Assembly (NCBI RefSeq): GCF_013170805.1
Contig: NZ_CP051293.1
Coordinates: forward strand, 806,001 to 870,000
DNA from: Mesorhizobium sp. NZP2077
Lineage (GTDB): Bacteria > Pseudomonadota > Alphaproteobacteria > Rhizobiales > Rhizobiaceae
Direction of reading: 5' to 3'
Length of the DNA stretch: 64,000 bases
Part shown: positions 50,377 through 59,699 of the stretch, in pieces
Layout of the letters: every line of letters begins with the position of its first letter
How positions within the stretch are numbered: position 1 is the first letter of the stretch
Notes under the pieces: generated by a model
Seen by the model: only the letters and a program-made list of their open reading frames with translations
What the model was told of the DNA's origin: nothing
Databases searched by the model: none
Made by a program: the position numbers and the translations under genes

Positions 50377-50729
50377 TCACACGCTAGCTTGCAGGCGAGA
50401 CATTGCAGCCCACAGAGCGTCGAACTCGATTTTGGTGATCTCTCGGCTTTGCAAGCCATCCCGGTCAGTCTCTCCCACAGGCGGCAGTACCCCTTCTGGC
50501 AAGCAATCGCCGTCGAGACCGCCGGGGTATGCGAGGATCACGCGACCATCGTTGTAGATGTGCATTGCCCGACAGCCAATATTTTCGGCATCGCATTCAA
50601 AGTAGTAAACGACAGGAAGGTCCAGGTTGGTCCCACCGGACGAAGGAACGTCCGAGAACCAACGAACGGGGGACCGAAGTCTGGCAGGTAATATGTCACG
50701 CCAAGTCGGTTCTGGTAGCTGTTCATCAT
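50377..50729 (-). pseudogene. Probably frameshifted small gene, DUF6881-like
   Basis: From about 50729 down to the stop at 50377, one frame reads PTWRDILPARLRSPVRWFSD, GTNLDLPVVYYFECDAENIG, MHIYNDGRVILAYPGG, EGVLPPVGE and REITKIEFDALWAAM. The start-less frame is open throughout; the only ATG in that frame is late (50565). An ATG at 50729 lies in another frame and reads MMNSYQNRLGVTYYLPDF, so a one-base shift likely broke the gene. The DGR...EITxxEFDALW ending resembles the DUF6881 family as I recall it. GC content is lower than that of neighbours. Confidence 0.45.
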
Positions 50730-50925
50730 GGGTGCCCGCGATTGCTACCTGCTTTCTAACACGTGGTGACGGTCGTCCGCCAAGGGTCGAAGTCGGTCGT
50801 TCGGGATGATGAGGTTTGATCTAGGTGCGGCGGTATCCCGCACAACACACGCGGTTTTCCGCACAATGCTTCCACGCCTCCTGCGCCATGGTCAGGCCTC
50901 GCAACCCACCCAAGGCCAGGCACCC

Positions 50926-52221
50926 ATGAGCATCGTCGTATTCGACCCCGACAGCACCGAGGACGTCGACTTCAAGGACCGCATGCGCCACCCGGCGGCG
51001 GCCGATCCGGCTGGCGGCATGTGGCTGTCGGACACCGAGCCGTCCTTCATCGATGCCGACGCCTTGCGCAAAGGCCGGCTGGCCAAGCTGCGGGCCTGGA
51101 TGCGTGACGCCGGCTATGGCGGCGTCGTCTTGTTCGATCCCTACAACCAGCGCTACGCCACCGGCTCGCGCAACATGTTCGGTTATTTCCTGCGCAACTC
51201 GACCCGCTACTTCTTTATTCCGACCGACGGGCCGATCGTGCTGTTCGAATATCCGCAGAGCTACCATGTCTCGATGGTTCTCGACACGATCGACGAGGCT
51301 CGGCCGTCCAAGCTGGTCTGGTCGTCGGTCTCCGGACGCGACGACGAGACCGCCGGCCCGTTCGCCGACGAGATCACCGAGCTTTTGAAGAAGCATGGCG
51401 GCGGCTCGATGAAGCTCGGGCTCGACCGCTGCAGCCATCTGCAGGCGCTGGCTTTGGAAAAGCGCGGCTGCGAGGTGCGGGATTGCCAGGGCGAGATCCT
51501 GGCCGTGCGCGCGGTGAAGACGCCCGAGGAGGTGAAATGCCTGCAAGTGTCGATGGCGGGCGCCGAAGCCGCCGTCTACGCGGTGCGCGAGGCGATCAAG
51601 CCCGGCGTCTCCGAAAACGATTTGTTCGCCATCATGTATGGCGAGGTGATCCGCCAGGGCGGCGAGTTCATCGAGACGCGTCTGCTGACATCAGGCCAGC
51701 GCACCAATCCGTGGTTCAACGAGGCCAGCGGCCGCAAGATCCGGCCCGGCGAATTGCTGGCGCTCGATACCGATACGATTGGCTGCTACGGCTATTATTC
51801 TGATTTCTCCCGCACCTTCCGCTGCGGGCCGGGCAGACCGACGCCCTATCAGAAGTCGCTCTACCGCATGGCTCATGACCAGGTTCAGCACAATATTTCG
51901 ATCGTCAAACCCGGCATGGCGTTTCGCGAGATTGGCGAGAAAGCGTGGAAGATTCCGGACCGCTTCGTCGACCAGCGCTACACCTCGATCATGCATGGCG
52001 TCGGCATGCATGGCGAGACACCGTTCATCGCGCATGCCATGGATTACGAGACCTATGGCCGCGACGGTCATATCGTGCCAGGCATGGTGGTGAGCGTGGA
52101 AAGCTATATCGGCGAGAAGGGCGGCCGCGAGGGCGTCAAGCTGGAGGACGAGATCCTGATCACCGAGACGGGTACGGAGCTGCTGTCGCGCTTTCCGTAT
52201 GAGGATGAGTTTCTGGCGTGA
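50926..52221 (+). CDS. M24-family metallopeptidase/hydrolase (creatinase/Xaa-Pro type fold)
   Basis: A 431-residue 'pita-bread' fold protein. Metal-ligand motifs are intact: LLALDTDTIGCYGYYSDFSRTF (two Asp), IMHGVGMHGETPF (His), MVVSVESYIG and KLEDEILITETG (two Glu). The N-terminal creatinase-like domain has KLRAWMRDAGYGGVVLFDPYNQRYATGSRNM. M24 proteins include prolidases, creatinase and the DMSP lyase DddP; the specific reaction is open. The start at 50926 (MSIVVFDPDS) was chosen over the frame opening at 50806. It is coupled to the next gene by a GTGA overlap. Confidence 0.9.
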   Translation: MSIVVFDPDSTEDVDFKDRMRHPAAADPAGGMWLSDTEPSFIDADALRKGRLAKLRAWMRDAGYGGVVLFDPYNQRYATGSRNMFGYFLRNSTRYFFIPTDGPIVLFEYPQSYHVSMVLDTIDEARPSKLVWSSVSGRDDETAGPFADEITELLKKHGGGSMKLGLDRCSHLQALALEKRGCEVRDCQGEILAVRAVKTPEEVKCLQVSMAGAEAAVYAVREAIKPGVSENDLFAIMYGEVIRQGGEFIETRLLTSGQRTNPWFNEASGRKIRPGELLALDTDTIGCYGYYSDFSRTFRCGPGRPTPYQKSLYRMAHDQVQHNISIVKPGMAFREIGEKAWKIPDRFVDQRYTSIMHGVGMHGETPFIAHAMDYETYGRDGHIVPGMVVSVESYIGEKGGREGVKLEDEILITETGTELLSRFPYEDEFLA

Positions 52222-52898
52222 AGGCTCCCATCACCATCAAACGCGGCACGGTGGCCGCTGTCTTCATCGACCTGCAGGAAGAGCACCGGCAGGACCCGCG
52301 CTATCTGGTCGAGGGTTATGGCGACATCCTGGCCAACGTCCAGCGCCTGCAGGCGGCGGCGAGGCAGAACCATGTGGCGCTCCAGCACTGGGCCTATATC
52401 GTTGATCTCGACAAGCAGGACCGGCCCTTCCATCCGCTCGATGCCGACGGCAAGTCGGCTTTTTCCGACAAGGGCGATCCGCTGACCGAAATCTGCCATG
52501 AGGTGGCACCGGCGGACGGCGAGGCGCTGCTGATCAAGGCCGAGGCGAGCGCTTTTCGCAGCGGACCGGCGGCTGATCAGCTCAAGGCCTCCGGCGTTGA
52601 ATGGCTTGTCGTCGCCGGCGTATGGACCGAGGCCTGCATCGACGCCACCGTGAAAGACGCGGTGGCCAAAGGCTTTCGCGTGCTGCTGGTCAAGGATGCC
52701 TGCGGCAGCGGCAGTGCAGCGATGCACCAGACCGGCATCCTCAACCTCGCCAACCGGCTCTATGGCGGCGCCGTCACCGACACGGATGGCGCCTGCCGGC
52801 TGCTGGCCGGCGAGAAGGTTGCCGTCTGGCAGGTCGAGGGCTCGGTGCCGCTGCGCTTCAGCTTCGACAATGCCGCCAAGCTTTATGCCGAGCTTTGA
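52218..52898 (+). CDS. Isochorismatase-like cysteine hydrolase
   Basis: A 226-residue enzyme of the cysteine hydrolase superfamily. The triad is Asp18 (AAVFIDLQEEH), Lys107 (LLIKAEASAF) and Cys140 (VAGVWTEACIDATVKDA). Members hydrolyse amides or enol ethers (nicotinamide, N-carbamoyl compounds, isochorismate). The GTG start overlaps the M24 stop. Within the three-gene run (M24, this, alpha/beta hydrolase), stepwise breakdown of a small amide or ester is likely, with the substrate unknown. Confidence 0.9.
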   Translation: MKAPITIKRGTVAAVFIDLQEEHRQDPRYLVEGYGDILANVQRLQAAARQNHVALQHWAYIVDLDKQDRPFHPLDADGKSAFSDKGDPLTEICHEVAPADGEALLIKAEASAFRSGPAADQLKASGVEWLVVAGVWTEACIDATVKDAVAKGFRVLLVKDACGSGSAAMHQTGILNLANRLYGGAVTDTDGACRLLAGEKVAVWQVEGSVPLRFSFDNAAKLYAEL

Positions 52899-52922
52899 CG
52901 TGTCTCTACCAACAGGACTGAC

Positions 52923-53876
52923 ATGACCGGCCGCGGCAAATATGAAACACGGCTCGATCCGGCGCTGTGGGCCTATATCGACAGCGTCAACGCCTGGTAT
53001 CCGCCCGAGATCATCGGCCTGCCGATCGACAAGCAGCGCGCAGTCTATGACCGGATGTGCCGGGCCTTCCACCGGGGTCGCCCGGCAGGGGTCAAGGCCA
53101 GTGACGGCTTAATCGCCGCCTCGGGCCACGGCATCCCGATCCGCCACTACCAGCGCGCCAGCAAGGCCGCGCGGGCGATGGTGCTGTACTTCCATGGCGG
53201 CGGTTTTATCCTGGGCGGGCTCGACAGCCATGATGACATCTGCGCCGAGCTCTGCGCCGGCACCGGCTTCGATGTGCTGTCGGTCGACTACCGGCTGGCG
53301 CCGGAGCATCTTCATTCCGCCGCCTTCGAGGATGCGATGTCCGCCTTTGAGTGGGCGGCAGCGGCGTCAGACCTACCGCTGCTGCTGTGCGGCGAGAGCG
53401 CCGGCGGCAATCTCGCAGCGGCAGTGGCGCAGGCGACGCGGAGGAACGCCCGCGCCGCGATCGGCCAGGTGCTGATCTATCCCGGGCTCGGCGGCGACGA
53501 GAGCGCGGGCTCCTATGTCGAGCATGCGAATGCGCCGCTGCTGTCGGTCGGCGACATCGCCTTCTACCGTGATGTCCGCTCGGCCAAGCGGCAATTGCCT
53601 GATGATCCGACATTTTCGCCACTGCGCGACAGCGACTTTTCCGGCCTGCCGCCAACGGTGATCATCACAGCCGAATGTGACCCGTTGTCGTCGGACGGCG
53701 AGACCTATCGCGACCGCATCGTTGCGGCCGGCGGCAAGGCGTGGTGGCATGAGGAGCCCCGTCTCGTGCACAGTTTTCTGCGCGCTCGCACGACGGTGCC
53801 GGCCGCTGCGGAAGCATTCACGCACATCGTCGCGGCAGTCGCCGCGCTGGGGTGGGGTGAGTGGCCGTATCTATGA
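52923..53876 (+). CDS. Alpha/beta hydrolase, hormone-sensitive lipase (HSL) family
   Basis: A 317-residue esterase-type enzyme. The oxyanion motif HGGGF lies at residues 91-95, the nucleophile GESAGG at 157-162 (Ser159), and the remaining triad members in ECDPLSSDGETY and EPRLVHSFL. VDYRLAPEH is also a hallmark. HSL-family enzymes cleave short esters or lactones. It starts 24 bases after the isochorismatase gene. Its last 6 bases overlap the convergent dnaQ end. Confidence 0.93.
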   Translation: MTGRGKYETRLDPALWAYIDSVNAWYPPEIIGLPIDKQRAVYDRMCRAFHRGRPAGVKASDGLIAASGHGIPIRHYQRASKAARAMVLYFHGGGFILGGLDSHDDICAELCAGTGFDVLSVDYRLAPEHLHSAAFEDAMSAFEWAAAASDLPLLLCGESAGGNLAAAVAQATRRNARAAIGQVLIYPGLGGDESAGSYVEHANAPLLSVGDIAFYRDVRSAKRQLPDDPTFSPLRDSDFSGLPPTVIITAECDPLSSDGETYRDRIVAAGGKAWWHEEPRLVHSFLRARTTVPAAAEAFTHIVAAVAALGWGEWPYL

Positions 53877-54575
53877 GGAAGAACCGGCTTTCAGCCACAG
53901 CGCCTTTTCGCCAAGCGTGGCGACCATGGCGGCATGCGCCGCGCGCTCCGCTTCGGTCAGGCGCGGCAGCAACGGCCTTGGGCGTTGGGCGACGATGATT
54001 TCGATGTGCCTGACATTTTCACCCTGCGCCGGCGCCGTGGCGCTGTCGAGGATGAGCGCCGCCTGCTTGCCGCCGATCAGCTCGATATAGACCTCGGCCA
54101 GCAGTTCGGAATCGAGCAGCGCGCCGTGCTTGGTGCGCTTCGTGTTGTCGATGCCGTAGCGCCGGCACAGCGCGTCGAGCGAATTGGGGCCCATCGGGTG
54201 CTTGCGTCGCGCCAGCGCCAGCGTATCGACGACAAGGCCGGGATCGACGACGGGATGGCCGAGCCGGCCGAATTCGACATTGAGGAAGCCGATGTCGAAG
54301 GTGGCGTTGTGCGCGACCAGCTTGGCGCCGTCGGTGAAGGTCAGCCACTCCTGCGCGATGTCGGCAAAGGTCGGCTTGCCCGCGAGATCCGCCGCGCTGA
54401 TGCCGTGCACCGCCTGCGCCTCGGCGTGGATCGCGCGGCCTTGCGGGTTGATGTAGTGGTGGAAGGTCCTGCCGGTCGGGAAACGATTGACCAGCTCGAC
54501 GCCGCCCAGCTCGATCACGCGGTCGTCGCGCGAATCAAGGCCGGTGGTTTCGGTATCGAAGATGATCTCGCGCAT
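53871..54575 (-). CDS. dnaQ: DNA polymerase III epsilon subunit (proofreading 3'-5' exonuclease)
   Basis: A 234-residue exonuclease. Exo I is FDTETTGLD (Asp7, Glu9), Exo II is LVAHNATFDIGFLN and Exo III is HGALLDSELLAEVY with the catalytic His-Asp. The C-terminal tail for polymerase-core binding includes ARPRPLLPRLTEAERAAH. The start at 54575 (MREIIFDTET) is standard, with AGGAG 11 bases upstream. It heads a leftward group next to coaE, aroE, maf and ppsR. Confidence 0.95.
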   Translation of the reverse strand: MREIIFDTETTGLDSRDDRVIELGGVELVNRFPTGRTFHHYINPQGRAIHAEAQAVHGISAADLAGKPTFADIAQEWLTFTDGAKLVAHNATFDIGFLNVEFGRLGHPVVDPGLVVDTLALARRKHPMGPNSLDALCRRYGIDNTKRTKHGALLDSELLAEVYIELIGGKQAALILDSATAPAQGENVRHIEIIVAQRPRPLLPRLTEAERAAHAAMVATLGEKALWLKAGSSS

Positions 54576-54671
54576 CGAATCAGGTGCTCCTGGGGGCAGA
54601 ATCACGAGACCGGAACAAAATGGCAATGGGCAATGCTGACACGGTGGCGTCAGTAACCGGCTTCGCCGGAC

Positions 54672-55253
54672 TTATCCCCGGAGTTCGGCAATGATTGAAG
54701 CGACGGCAGCACGCGCGGCATCCAGCCCCTGGCCGGTGTCGATGACGAAATCCGCCAGCCTGCGCTTCTCGGCATCCGGCACCTGCTTGGCCAGGATCGC
54801 CGCCAGCTTTTCCTCGGTCATGCCAGGCCGTGCCAGCACGCGCTGGCGCTGGACTTCGGCGGGCGCGGTGACGACGACGACCTTGTCGACGCGGCCACGG
54901 CCGCCGGTTTCGAACAGCAGTGGAATGTCGAGCACGGCGATCGATTCGGCCGCGTTACGATGCCTGGCCAGAAAGGCATCGGCATCGGCGCGGACCAGCG
55001 GATGAATGATGGCTTCCAGCCGCTTCAGCGCGGCGGCATCGCCGAGCACGCGTGCACCAAGTTTGGCGCGGTCGACCACGCCCGCAACAGTGGTGCCGGG
55101 AAAGGCGGCTTCAACCAAAGGCGCCGCCACGCCGGAATAGAGGCGATGCACGGTCTCGTCAGAATCGTGGACCGGCACGCCGGCCTCGGCGAACATTTTT
55201 GCCGTCGTCGACTTGCCCATGCCGATCGAGCCGGTGAGGCCGAGCACGATCAT
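54672..55253 (-). CDS. coaE: Dephospho-CoA kinase
   Basis: 193 residues; phosphorylates dephospho-CoA in the last step of CoA synthesis. The P-loop is [12 protein letters not shown] (5-16), followed by the substrate motif [12 protein letters not shown] and the lid [23 protein letters not shown]. Its start overlaps the aroE stop by 4 bases (ATGA). Part of the origin-proximal leftward block. Confidence 0.96.
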   Translation of the reverse strand: MIVLGLTGSIGMGKSTTAKMFAEAGVPVHDSDETVHRLYSGVAAPLVEAAFPGTTVAGVVDRAKLGARVLGDAAALKRLEAIIHPLVRADADAFLARHRNAAESIAVLDIPLLFETGGRGRVDKVVVVTAPAEVQRQRVLARPGMTEEKLAAILAKQVPDAEKRRLADFVIDTGQGLDAARAAVASIIAELRG

Positions 55254-56092
55254 GATTTGGGCGCCAGATCGGCCACGATGATCGCGCGGAGCTCAGCCGT
55301 CACCTGCGGCCTGACGCCGAACCAGTGTTCGAAGCCGGGCACGGCCTGGTTGAGCAGCATGCCAAGACCGTCGACCGTCTTCAGCCCCTTGGCGCGCGCG
55401 GCGGCGAGCAACGGGGTTTCGAGCGGCACATAGACAAGGTCGGTGACGATGGCGTGGTTCGGCAGCAAAGCCGGATCGGCGGAAAGGCCCTCATTGCCGA
55501 CCATGCCGAGTGCGGTGGTGTTGATCAGCAGTCCGGCGTCAGCCAGCAGCTCATTGGTTGCCGCCGTGCCGTGCGCCGAGACGCCGGCGCCGAAACGATC
55601 GTTCAATTCCTGCGCCCGGGCGAGCGTGCGGTTGACGATGCGGATGTCTGCGACACCGCGGCGCTTCAGCGCCTGGATGACGGCGCGGGACGCGCCGCCA
55701 GCGCCGAGCACAACCGCAGGCCCGGTGCTCGCCCAGCCCGGCGCGTAATCATCGAGGTTGGCGGCAAAGCCATGGCCATCGGTGTTGCCGCCCCAAAGGA
55801 CACCGTCCTCGAACCACAGCGTGTTGACGGCGCCGATTTCTTCCGCGGCCTGGTCGCGGCGTTCGGCCAGCGCGAAGGCGGCTTCCTTGTGCGGAATGGT
55901 GACATTGCCGCCGCGATAGCCGGCCGCCTGCAATGTCGCGATGAATTCAGCAAAATCCTGCGGCGCCACGTCGATGGCCTCGTAGCTGCCGTCGATGCCG
56001 TGTTTGGTCAGCCAATAGCCATGGATCTTCGGCGAGCGCGAATGCTTGATCGGGTGGCCGGTGACGAACGCTTTTTTCGACGCCTCAGCCAT
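55250..56092 (-). CDS. aroE: Shikimate dehydrogenase
   Basis: 280 residues; NADP-dependent reduction of 3-dehydroshikimate in aromatic amino-acid synthesis. Substrate-binding motif [13 protein letters not shown], the catalytic Lys69 in [11 protein letters not shown], the Asp in NTDGHGF, and the nucleotide motif [12 protein letters not shown] are present. The start at 56092 ([10 protein letters not shown]) was selected; the frame extends upstream only through maf. It overlaps maf by 8 bases and coaE by 4. Confidence 0.96.
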   Translation of the reverse strand: MAEASKKAFVTGHPIKHSRSPKIHGYWLTKHGIDGSYEAIDVAPQDFAEFIATLQAAGYRGGNVTIPHKEAAFALAERRDQAAEEIGAVNTLWFEDGVLWGGNTDGHGFAANLDDYAPGWASTGPAVVLGAGGASRAVIQALKRRGVADIRIVNRTLARAQELNDRFGAGVSAHGTAATNELLADAGLLINTTALGMVGNEGLSADPALLPNHAIVTDLVYVPLETPLLAAARAKGLKTVDGLGMLLNQAVPGFEHWFGVRPQVTAELRAIIVADLAPKS

Positions 56093-56684
56093 CGATCGCT
56101 CCCAGCGTGCGCAGTCCCGCCAGCAGCGGCAAAAGCGGCAGGCCGACAATGGTGAAATGATCGCCTTCGATCTTCTCGAAAAGCTGGATGCCTTCGCCTT
56201 CGATCTGGTAGGCGCCGACGCTGGCCAGCACCTTGGCGCCGACACGGGCCAGATGGCGGCCGATAAAGCCGGGCTCCAGCTTGCGCATGGTCATCGAGGC
56301 TATGCCGACATGGCGCCACAGCACCTGGCCGTCGCGGACAAGGACCGCGGCACTGTTGAGCTGATGGGTCTTGCCCGACAGCGCCAGCAGATGGCGCCGT
56401 GCGCCTTCCATGTCGGCCGGCTTGTGGAACACTTCATCGCCGAGCGACAGCGTCTGGTCGCAGCCGAGCACCAGTGCGCCGGGTCGGCGCTCGCTCACTT
56501 CCGTGGCCTTGGCTTCGGCCAGCACCAAAGCGACATCCTCGGGGGAAACGCCGCTGTTTTGCAAAGGCGCCTCGAGCGCGCGTTCGTCGACATCGGCGGG
56601 CACCGCTTCGACGTCGATGCCAGCATTGACGAGCATCGTCTTGCGGAACGGACTGCCTGAGGCGAGGATGATTTTTTCGGTCAT
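56085..56684 (-). CDS. maf: Maf/YceF-like nucleotide pyrophosphatase
   Basis: 199 residues. Starts with the hallmark [38 protein letters not shown] carries the catalytic Asp, and [15 protein letters not shown] follows. Maf proteins hydrolyse dTTP/UTP or modified nucleotides; the GCDQTL wording and SPFRK resemble the YceF (7-methyl-GTP) branch. It overlaps aroE; ppsR is upstream with a 28-base gap. Confidence 0.94.
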   Translation of the reverse strand: MTEKIILASGSPFRKTMLVNAGIDVEAVPADVDERALEAPLQNSGVSPEDVALVLAEAKATEVSERRPGALVLGCDQTLSLGDEVFHKPADMEGARRHLLALSGKTHQLNSAAVLVRDGQVLWRHVGIASMTMRKLEPGFIGRHLARVGAKVLASVGAYQIEGEGIQLFEKIEGDHFTIVGLPLLPLLAGLRTLGAIDG

Positions 56685-56712
56685 GGTTGTTTACCAGGGT
56701 TGGCGCTCCGCC

Positions 56713-57534
56713 CTAGCGCGTCTTCCCCCGCAGGGCAACGATGGCCGCGGCCGTTTCCTCGATCGAGCGGCGGCTGACGTCGATCATCGGCCAGCCATGG
56801 CGCGTGCAGATCTGGCGGGCGTAGGCGAGCTCCTCGGTGATGGCCGCGCGGTCGACATAGTCGCCAGCCTCATAGGAACTGCTGTTGCCGAGGATGCGGT
56901 TTTGGCGGACATGCGAGATGCGCTCGGCGGTGGCGATCAGGCCGACAATCAGCGGCTTCGAGGCGGTGACCAGGCTTTCGGGCACCGGCACACCGAGGAC
57001 GATCGGGATATTGGCGGTCTTGATGCCTCTGTTGGCGAGATAGATGCTGGTCGGCGTCTTCGATGTCCGCGAAATGCCGATCAGCACGACATCGGCATCG
57101 TCCATGTTGAGCGGCAGCTGGCCGTCATCATGTTCCATGGTGAAGTTGAGAGCATCGATGCGGCGGAAATATTCGGCGTCGAGAACATGCTGGGCGCCGA
57201 CGCGGCGGCCGGCCGGGGTGCCGAGATAGGACTGGAAGACGGTGAGCACTGGCTCCAGCACCGACACACAGGGCAGGCCCATTGTGGCGCAGCGCTCGTC
57301 GATGCCGCGCGCGAGCTTCTGGTCGACGACGGTATAGAGGATGATGCCCGGCTCCTCCTCGATGTCCTCGAACACCTTGGCCACCTGCTTTTCGGTGCGG
57401 ATGAGCGGGTAGATGTGCTCGATGGCGCGCGCATCCTTGTATTGCGCGGATGCTGCCCGGCCGGCAGCGAGCAGCGTTTCGCCGGTCGCGTCGGAAATCA
57501 GGTGCAGGTGAAAGAAGCTCTGGGGTTTGTTCAC
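56713..57534 (-). CDS. ppsR: Pyruvate,phosphate dikinase/PEP synthetase regulatory protein (DUF299)
   Basis: A 273-residue ADP/Pi-dependent kinase-phosphotransferase that switches PPDK or PpsA off and on. It begins [22 protein letters not shown]. The P-loop-like motif [19 protein letters not shown] is standard. The GTG start at 57534 gives the normal length; AGG lies 8 bases upstream, and the open frame beyond it lies in the candidate origin. First gene leftward from that origin. Confidence 0.94.
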   Translation of the reverse strand: MNKPQSFFHLHLISDATGETLLAAGRAASAQYKDARAIEHIYPLIRTEKQVAKVFEDIEEEPGIILYTVVDQKLARGIDERCATMGLPCVSVLEPVLTVFQSYLGTPAGRRVGAQHVLDAEYFRRIDALNFTMEHDDGQLPLNMDDADVVLIGISRTSKTPTSIYLANRGIKTANIPIVLGVPVPESLVTASKPLIVGLIATAERISHVRQNRILGNSSSYEAGDYVDRAAITEELAYARQICTRHGWPMIDVSRRSIEETAAAIVALRGKTR

Positions 57535-57937
57535 AGGGTACACCTGGGGCTGTGGGCTTGTGTGGATAAACCGGGACAGAAAGAGAGGCCGGTCGGAGGC
57601 GACTGTATCAGATGGCAGTTTGTCCACAATTCGCTGTGCTGTCAGTCTCGTCGGGCGGCTGGGGACAAGTCTGGGGACCAGTTTTCTTGCGCCTCGGCCG
57701 TCCACAGGCCCGGCTTTTCCCGCCGCATGCTAAGGCTTTGACTCCAGTGGCGGATTTCGAACCATCCCCAGAACCCTACATCCGGGAGAGCGAAGCGCGC
57801 GACAATATGCTGGCTGGTGTTTTTCGGGGCAAAGCGGGACAGGTGACAACCACCACAACCAACAGACTCTTAGAATCAGAAGAAACTTAGATATAAGAAT
57901 CTTTAAGATTATAGAGAGGCTGGGAGAGGCGAGCTCG
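57535..57937. other. Candidate chromosomal replication origin (oriC)
   Basis: A 403-bp gap between divergent ppsR and hemE, the place where the alphaproteobacterial chromosome origin is usually found (first mapped in Caulobacter). A perfect DnaA box is TGTGGATAA at 57561-57569. TTGTCCACA at 57620-57628 differs at one base, and weaker boxes lie at 57527 and 57699. A clearly AT-rich stretch covers 57851-57915. Four GANTC methylation sites lie at 57740, 57865, 57873 and 57897. Genes on both sides run away from it. Confidence 0.72.
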
Positions 57938-58969
57938 ATGCCCAAAAGCCGGATCATGCTGGACGTCCTCAAGGGCGAGGCTCATTTTCCGCCTCCGCTC
58001 TGGATGATGCGCCAGGCCGGGCGTTATCTGCCGGAGTATCGGGACACGCGCAGACGCGCCGGTTCGTTCCTCGACCTTTGCTACGATCCCAACCTTGCCG
58101 TCGAAGTGACAATGCAGCCGATCGAGCGCTTCGGCTTCGACGCCTCGATCCTGTTCTCGGACATCCTTGTCGTTCCGCATGCGCTTGGCCGTGACGTGCG
58201 CTTCGAAGAGGGAAGAGGGCCGCTTTTGACGCCGATTACCGTGGCCGAGATCGCGGCTCTGGAGAGCGATGTGTTTCACGTGAATCTCGAACCGGTCTAC
58301 GAGACGGTTCGCCGGCTGCGGGCAAAACTGCCTGACGAGACCACGCTGATCGGCTTCTGCGGCGCACCATGGACGGTGGCGACCTACATGATCGCCGGGC
58401 ATGGAACGCCCGACCAGGCGCCGGCACGGCTGTTCGCCTATCGCGAGCCGGAGGCGTTTCAACATCTGCTGAAAGTGCTCGCCGATCACTCGGCTGCCTA
58501 TCTGATCCGGCAGATCGAAGCTGGCGCCGATGTGGTGCAAATCTTCGATTCCTGGTCCGGCGTGCTCGACGATGCGTCGTTCGACCAGTTCTGCGTTTGG
58601 CCGGTGGCCGAGATCGTCAGGCAGGTTCGCGCCGTCTATCCCGATGTTCCGATCATCGGCTTTCCCAAGGGCGCCGGCGCCCGCTACCGGACCTATCGCC
58701 AGAAGACCGGTGTGACGGGGCTGGGGATCGACTGGACGGTGCCGCTGGCGGCAGCGAAGGACTTGCAGCGCTCAGGTGCCGTCCAGGGCAATCTCGATCC
58801 CTTGCGCCTCGTGGCTGGCGGCAAGGCCCTGTCCGATGGCGTCGAGACAATCCTGAAAGCGCTTGGTGATGGACCGCTGATCTTCAACCTCGGCCATGGC
58901 ATCACGCCGGAGACGCCGATCGCCCATGTCGAGGCGATGGTGAAACAGGTTCGGAGCGCGACACGCTGA
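57938..58969 (+). CDS. hemE: Uroporphyrinogen decarboxylase
   Basis: 343 residues; decarboxylates uroporphyrinogen III to coproporphyrinogen III in heme synthesis. The N-terminal signature [16 protein letters not shown], the Asp motif [15 protein letters not shown], and [13 protein letters not shown] are present, with the ending [27 protein letters not shown] lies 9-15 bases before the ATG. It is followed by hemJ with a 1-base overlap (TGATG). Confidence 0.97.
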   Translation: MPKSRIMLDVLKGEAHFPPPLWMMRQAGRYLPEYRDTRRRAGSFLDLCYDPNLAVEVTMQPIERFGFDASILFSDILVVPHALGRDVRFEEGRGPLLTPITVAEIAALESDVFHVNLEPVYETVRRLRAKLPDETTLIGFCGAPWTVATYMIAGHGTPDQAPARLFAYREPEAFQHLLKVLADHSAAYLIRQIEAGADVVQIFDSWSGVLDDASFDQFCVWPVAEIVRQVRAVYPDVPIIGFPKGAGARYRTYRQKTGVTGLGIDWTVPLAAAKDLQRSGAVQGNLDPLRLVAGGKALSDGVETILKALGDGPLIFNLGHGITPETPIAHVEAMVKQVRSATR

Positions 58970-59523
58970 TGGCTCGGTCAGATAATACGAAAGACGCTGG
59001 CAACACGAACAGCACGGGCCAGGCGATGATGCGCATGACTATCGGGATCGGTGTCCTGATTGTGCTGACGGTACTTCTGTTTTTTTTCGGGCCGGAAAGT
59101 TTCTATCCCTGGGCAAAGGCGATCCATATCCTTGCCGTCATTTCGTGGATGGCCGGCATGCTCTATCTGCCGCGGCTGTTCGTCTATCATGTCGATGCCG
59201 AGAAAGGCTCGGTGCAGTCCGAGACCTTCAAGGTGATGGAGCGGCGCCTGCTACGGGGCATCATCAATCCGGCTATGATCGTGACCTGGGTATTCGGCCT
59301 GTGGCTCGCCTGGAAAGTTTTCGGATTCCAGGGCGGATGGCTGCACGCCAAGATCGGTCTGGTGCTTTTGTTGTCCGGCGTTCATGGCTATTTGGCCGGC
59401 GCGGTGCGGAAATTTGCCGAGGACCGCAATGAAAAGCCGGCAAGGCACTGGCGGATCGTCAACGAGATCCCCACATTGCTGATGATCGCAATCGTGATCC
59501 TGGTTGTTGTCAAGCCGTTCTAG
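58969..59523 (+). CDS. hemJ: Protoporphyrinogen oxidase HemJ
   Basis: A 184-residue membrane enzyme that oxidises protoporphyrinogen IX. Four to five membrane helices. The conserved His motif WAKAIHILAVISWMAGMLYLPRLFVYH and the Lys segment GWLHAKIGLVLLLSGVHGYL carry the heme-binding residues. A polar N-terminal tail of about 20 residues precedes the first helix. Coupled to hemE. Confidence 0.95.
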   Translation: MARSDNTKDAGNTNSTGQAMMRMTIGIGVLIVLTVLLFFFGPESFYPWAKAIHILAVISWMAGMLYLPRLFVYHVDAEKGSVQSETFKVMERRLLRGIINPAMIVTWVFGLWLAWKVFGFQGGWLHAKIGLVLLLSGVHGYLAGAVRKFAEDRNEKPARHWRIVNEIPTLLMIAIVILVVVKPF

Positions 59524-59699
59524 CGCTTCCAAAGTCCCGCAAAACGCGGCTTGCTCTTTCACCCGACCGACGATAAAAGACGGGTCTTCCTTCCCGTCAT
59601 GCGCCGCCCCTCATTGCTTTCGGCCGCGCCCGGCATTTGTCGCATCCCGTCGATATCTTCCCAAAGCCTGCCCAGACTCCATCTATTCAAGGTCCGTTT

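Noticed and set aside
50926..52221. DMSP lyase DddP assignment for the M24 protein
   Set aside because: All M24 enzymes share the five metal ligands seen here; nothing in the sequence singles out DMSP, and the neighbours suggest other chemistry.
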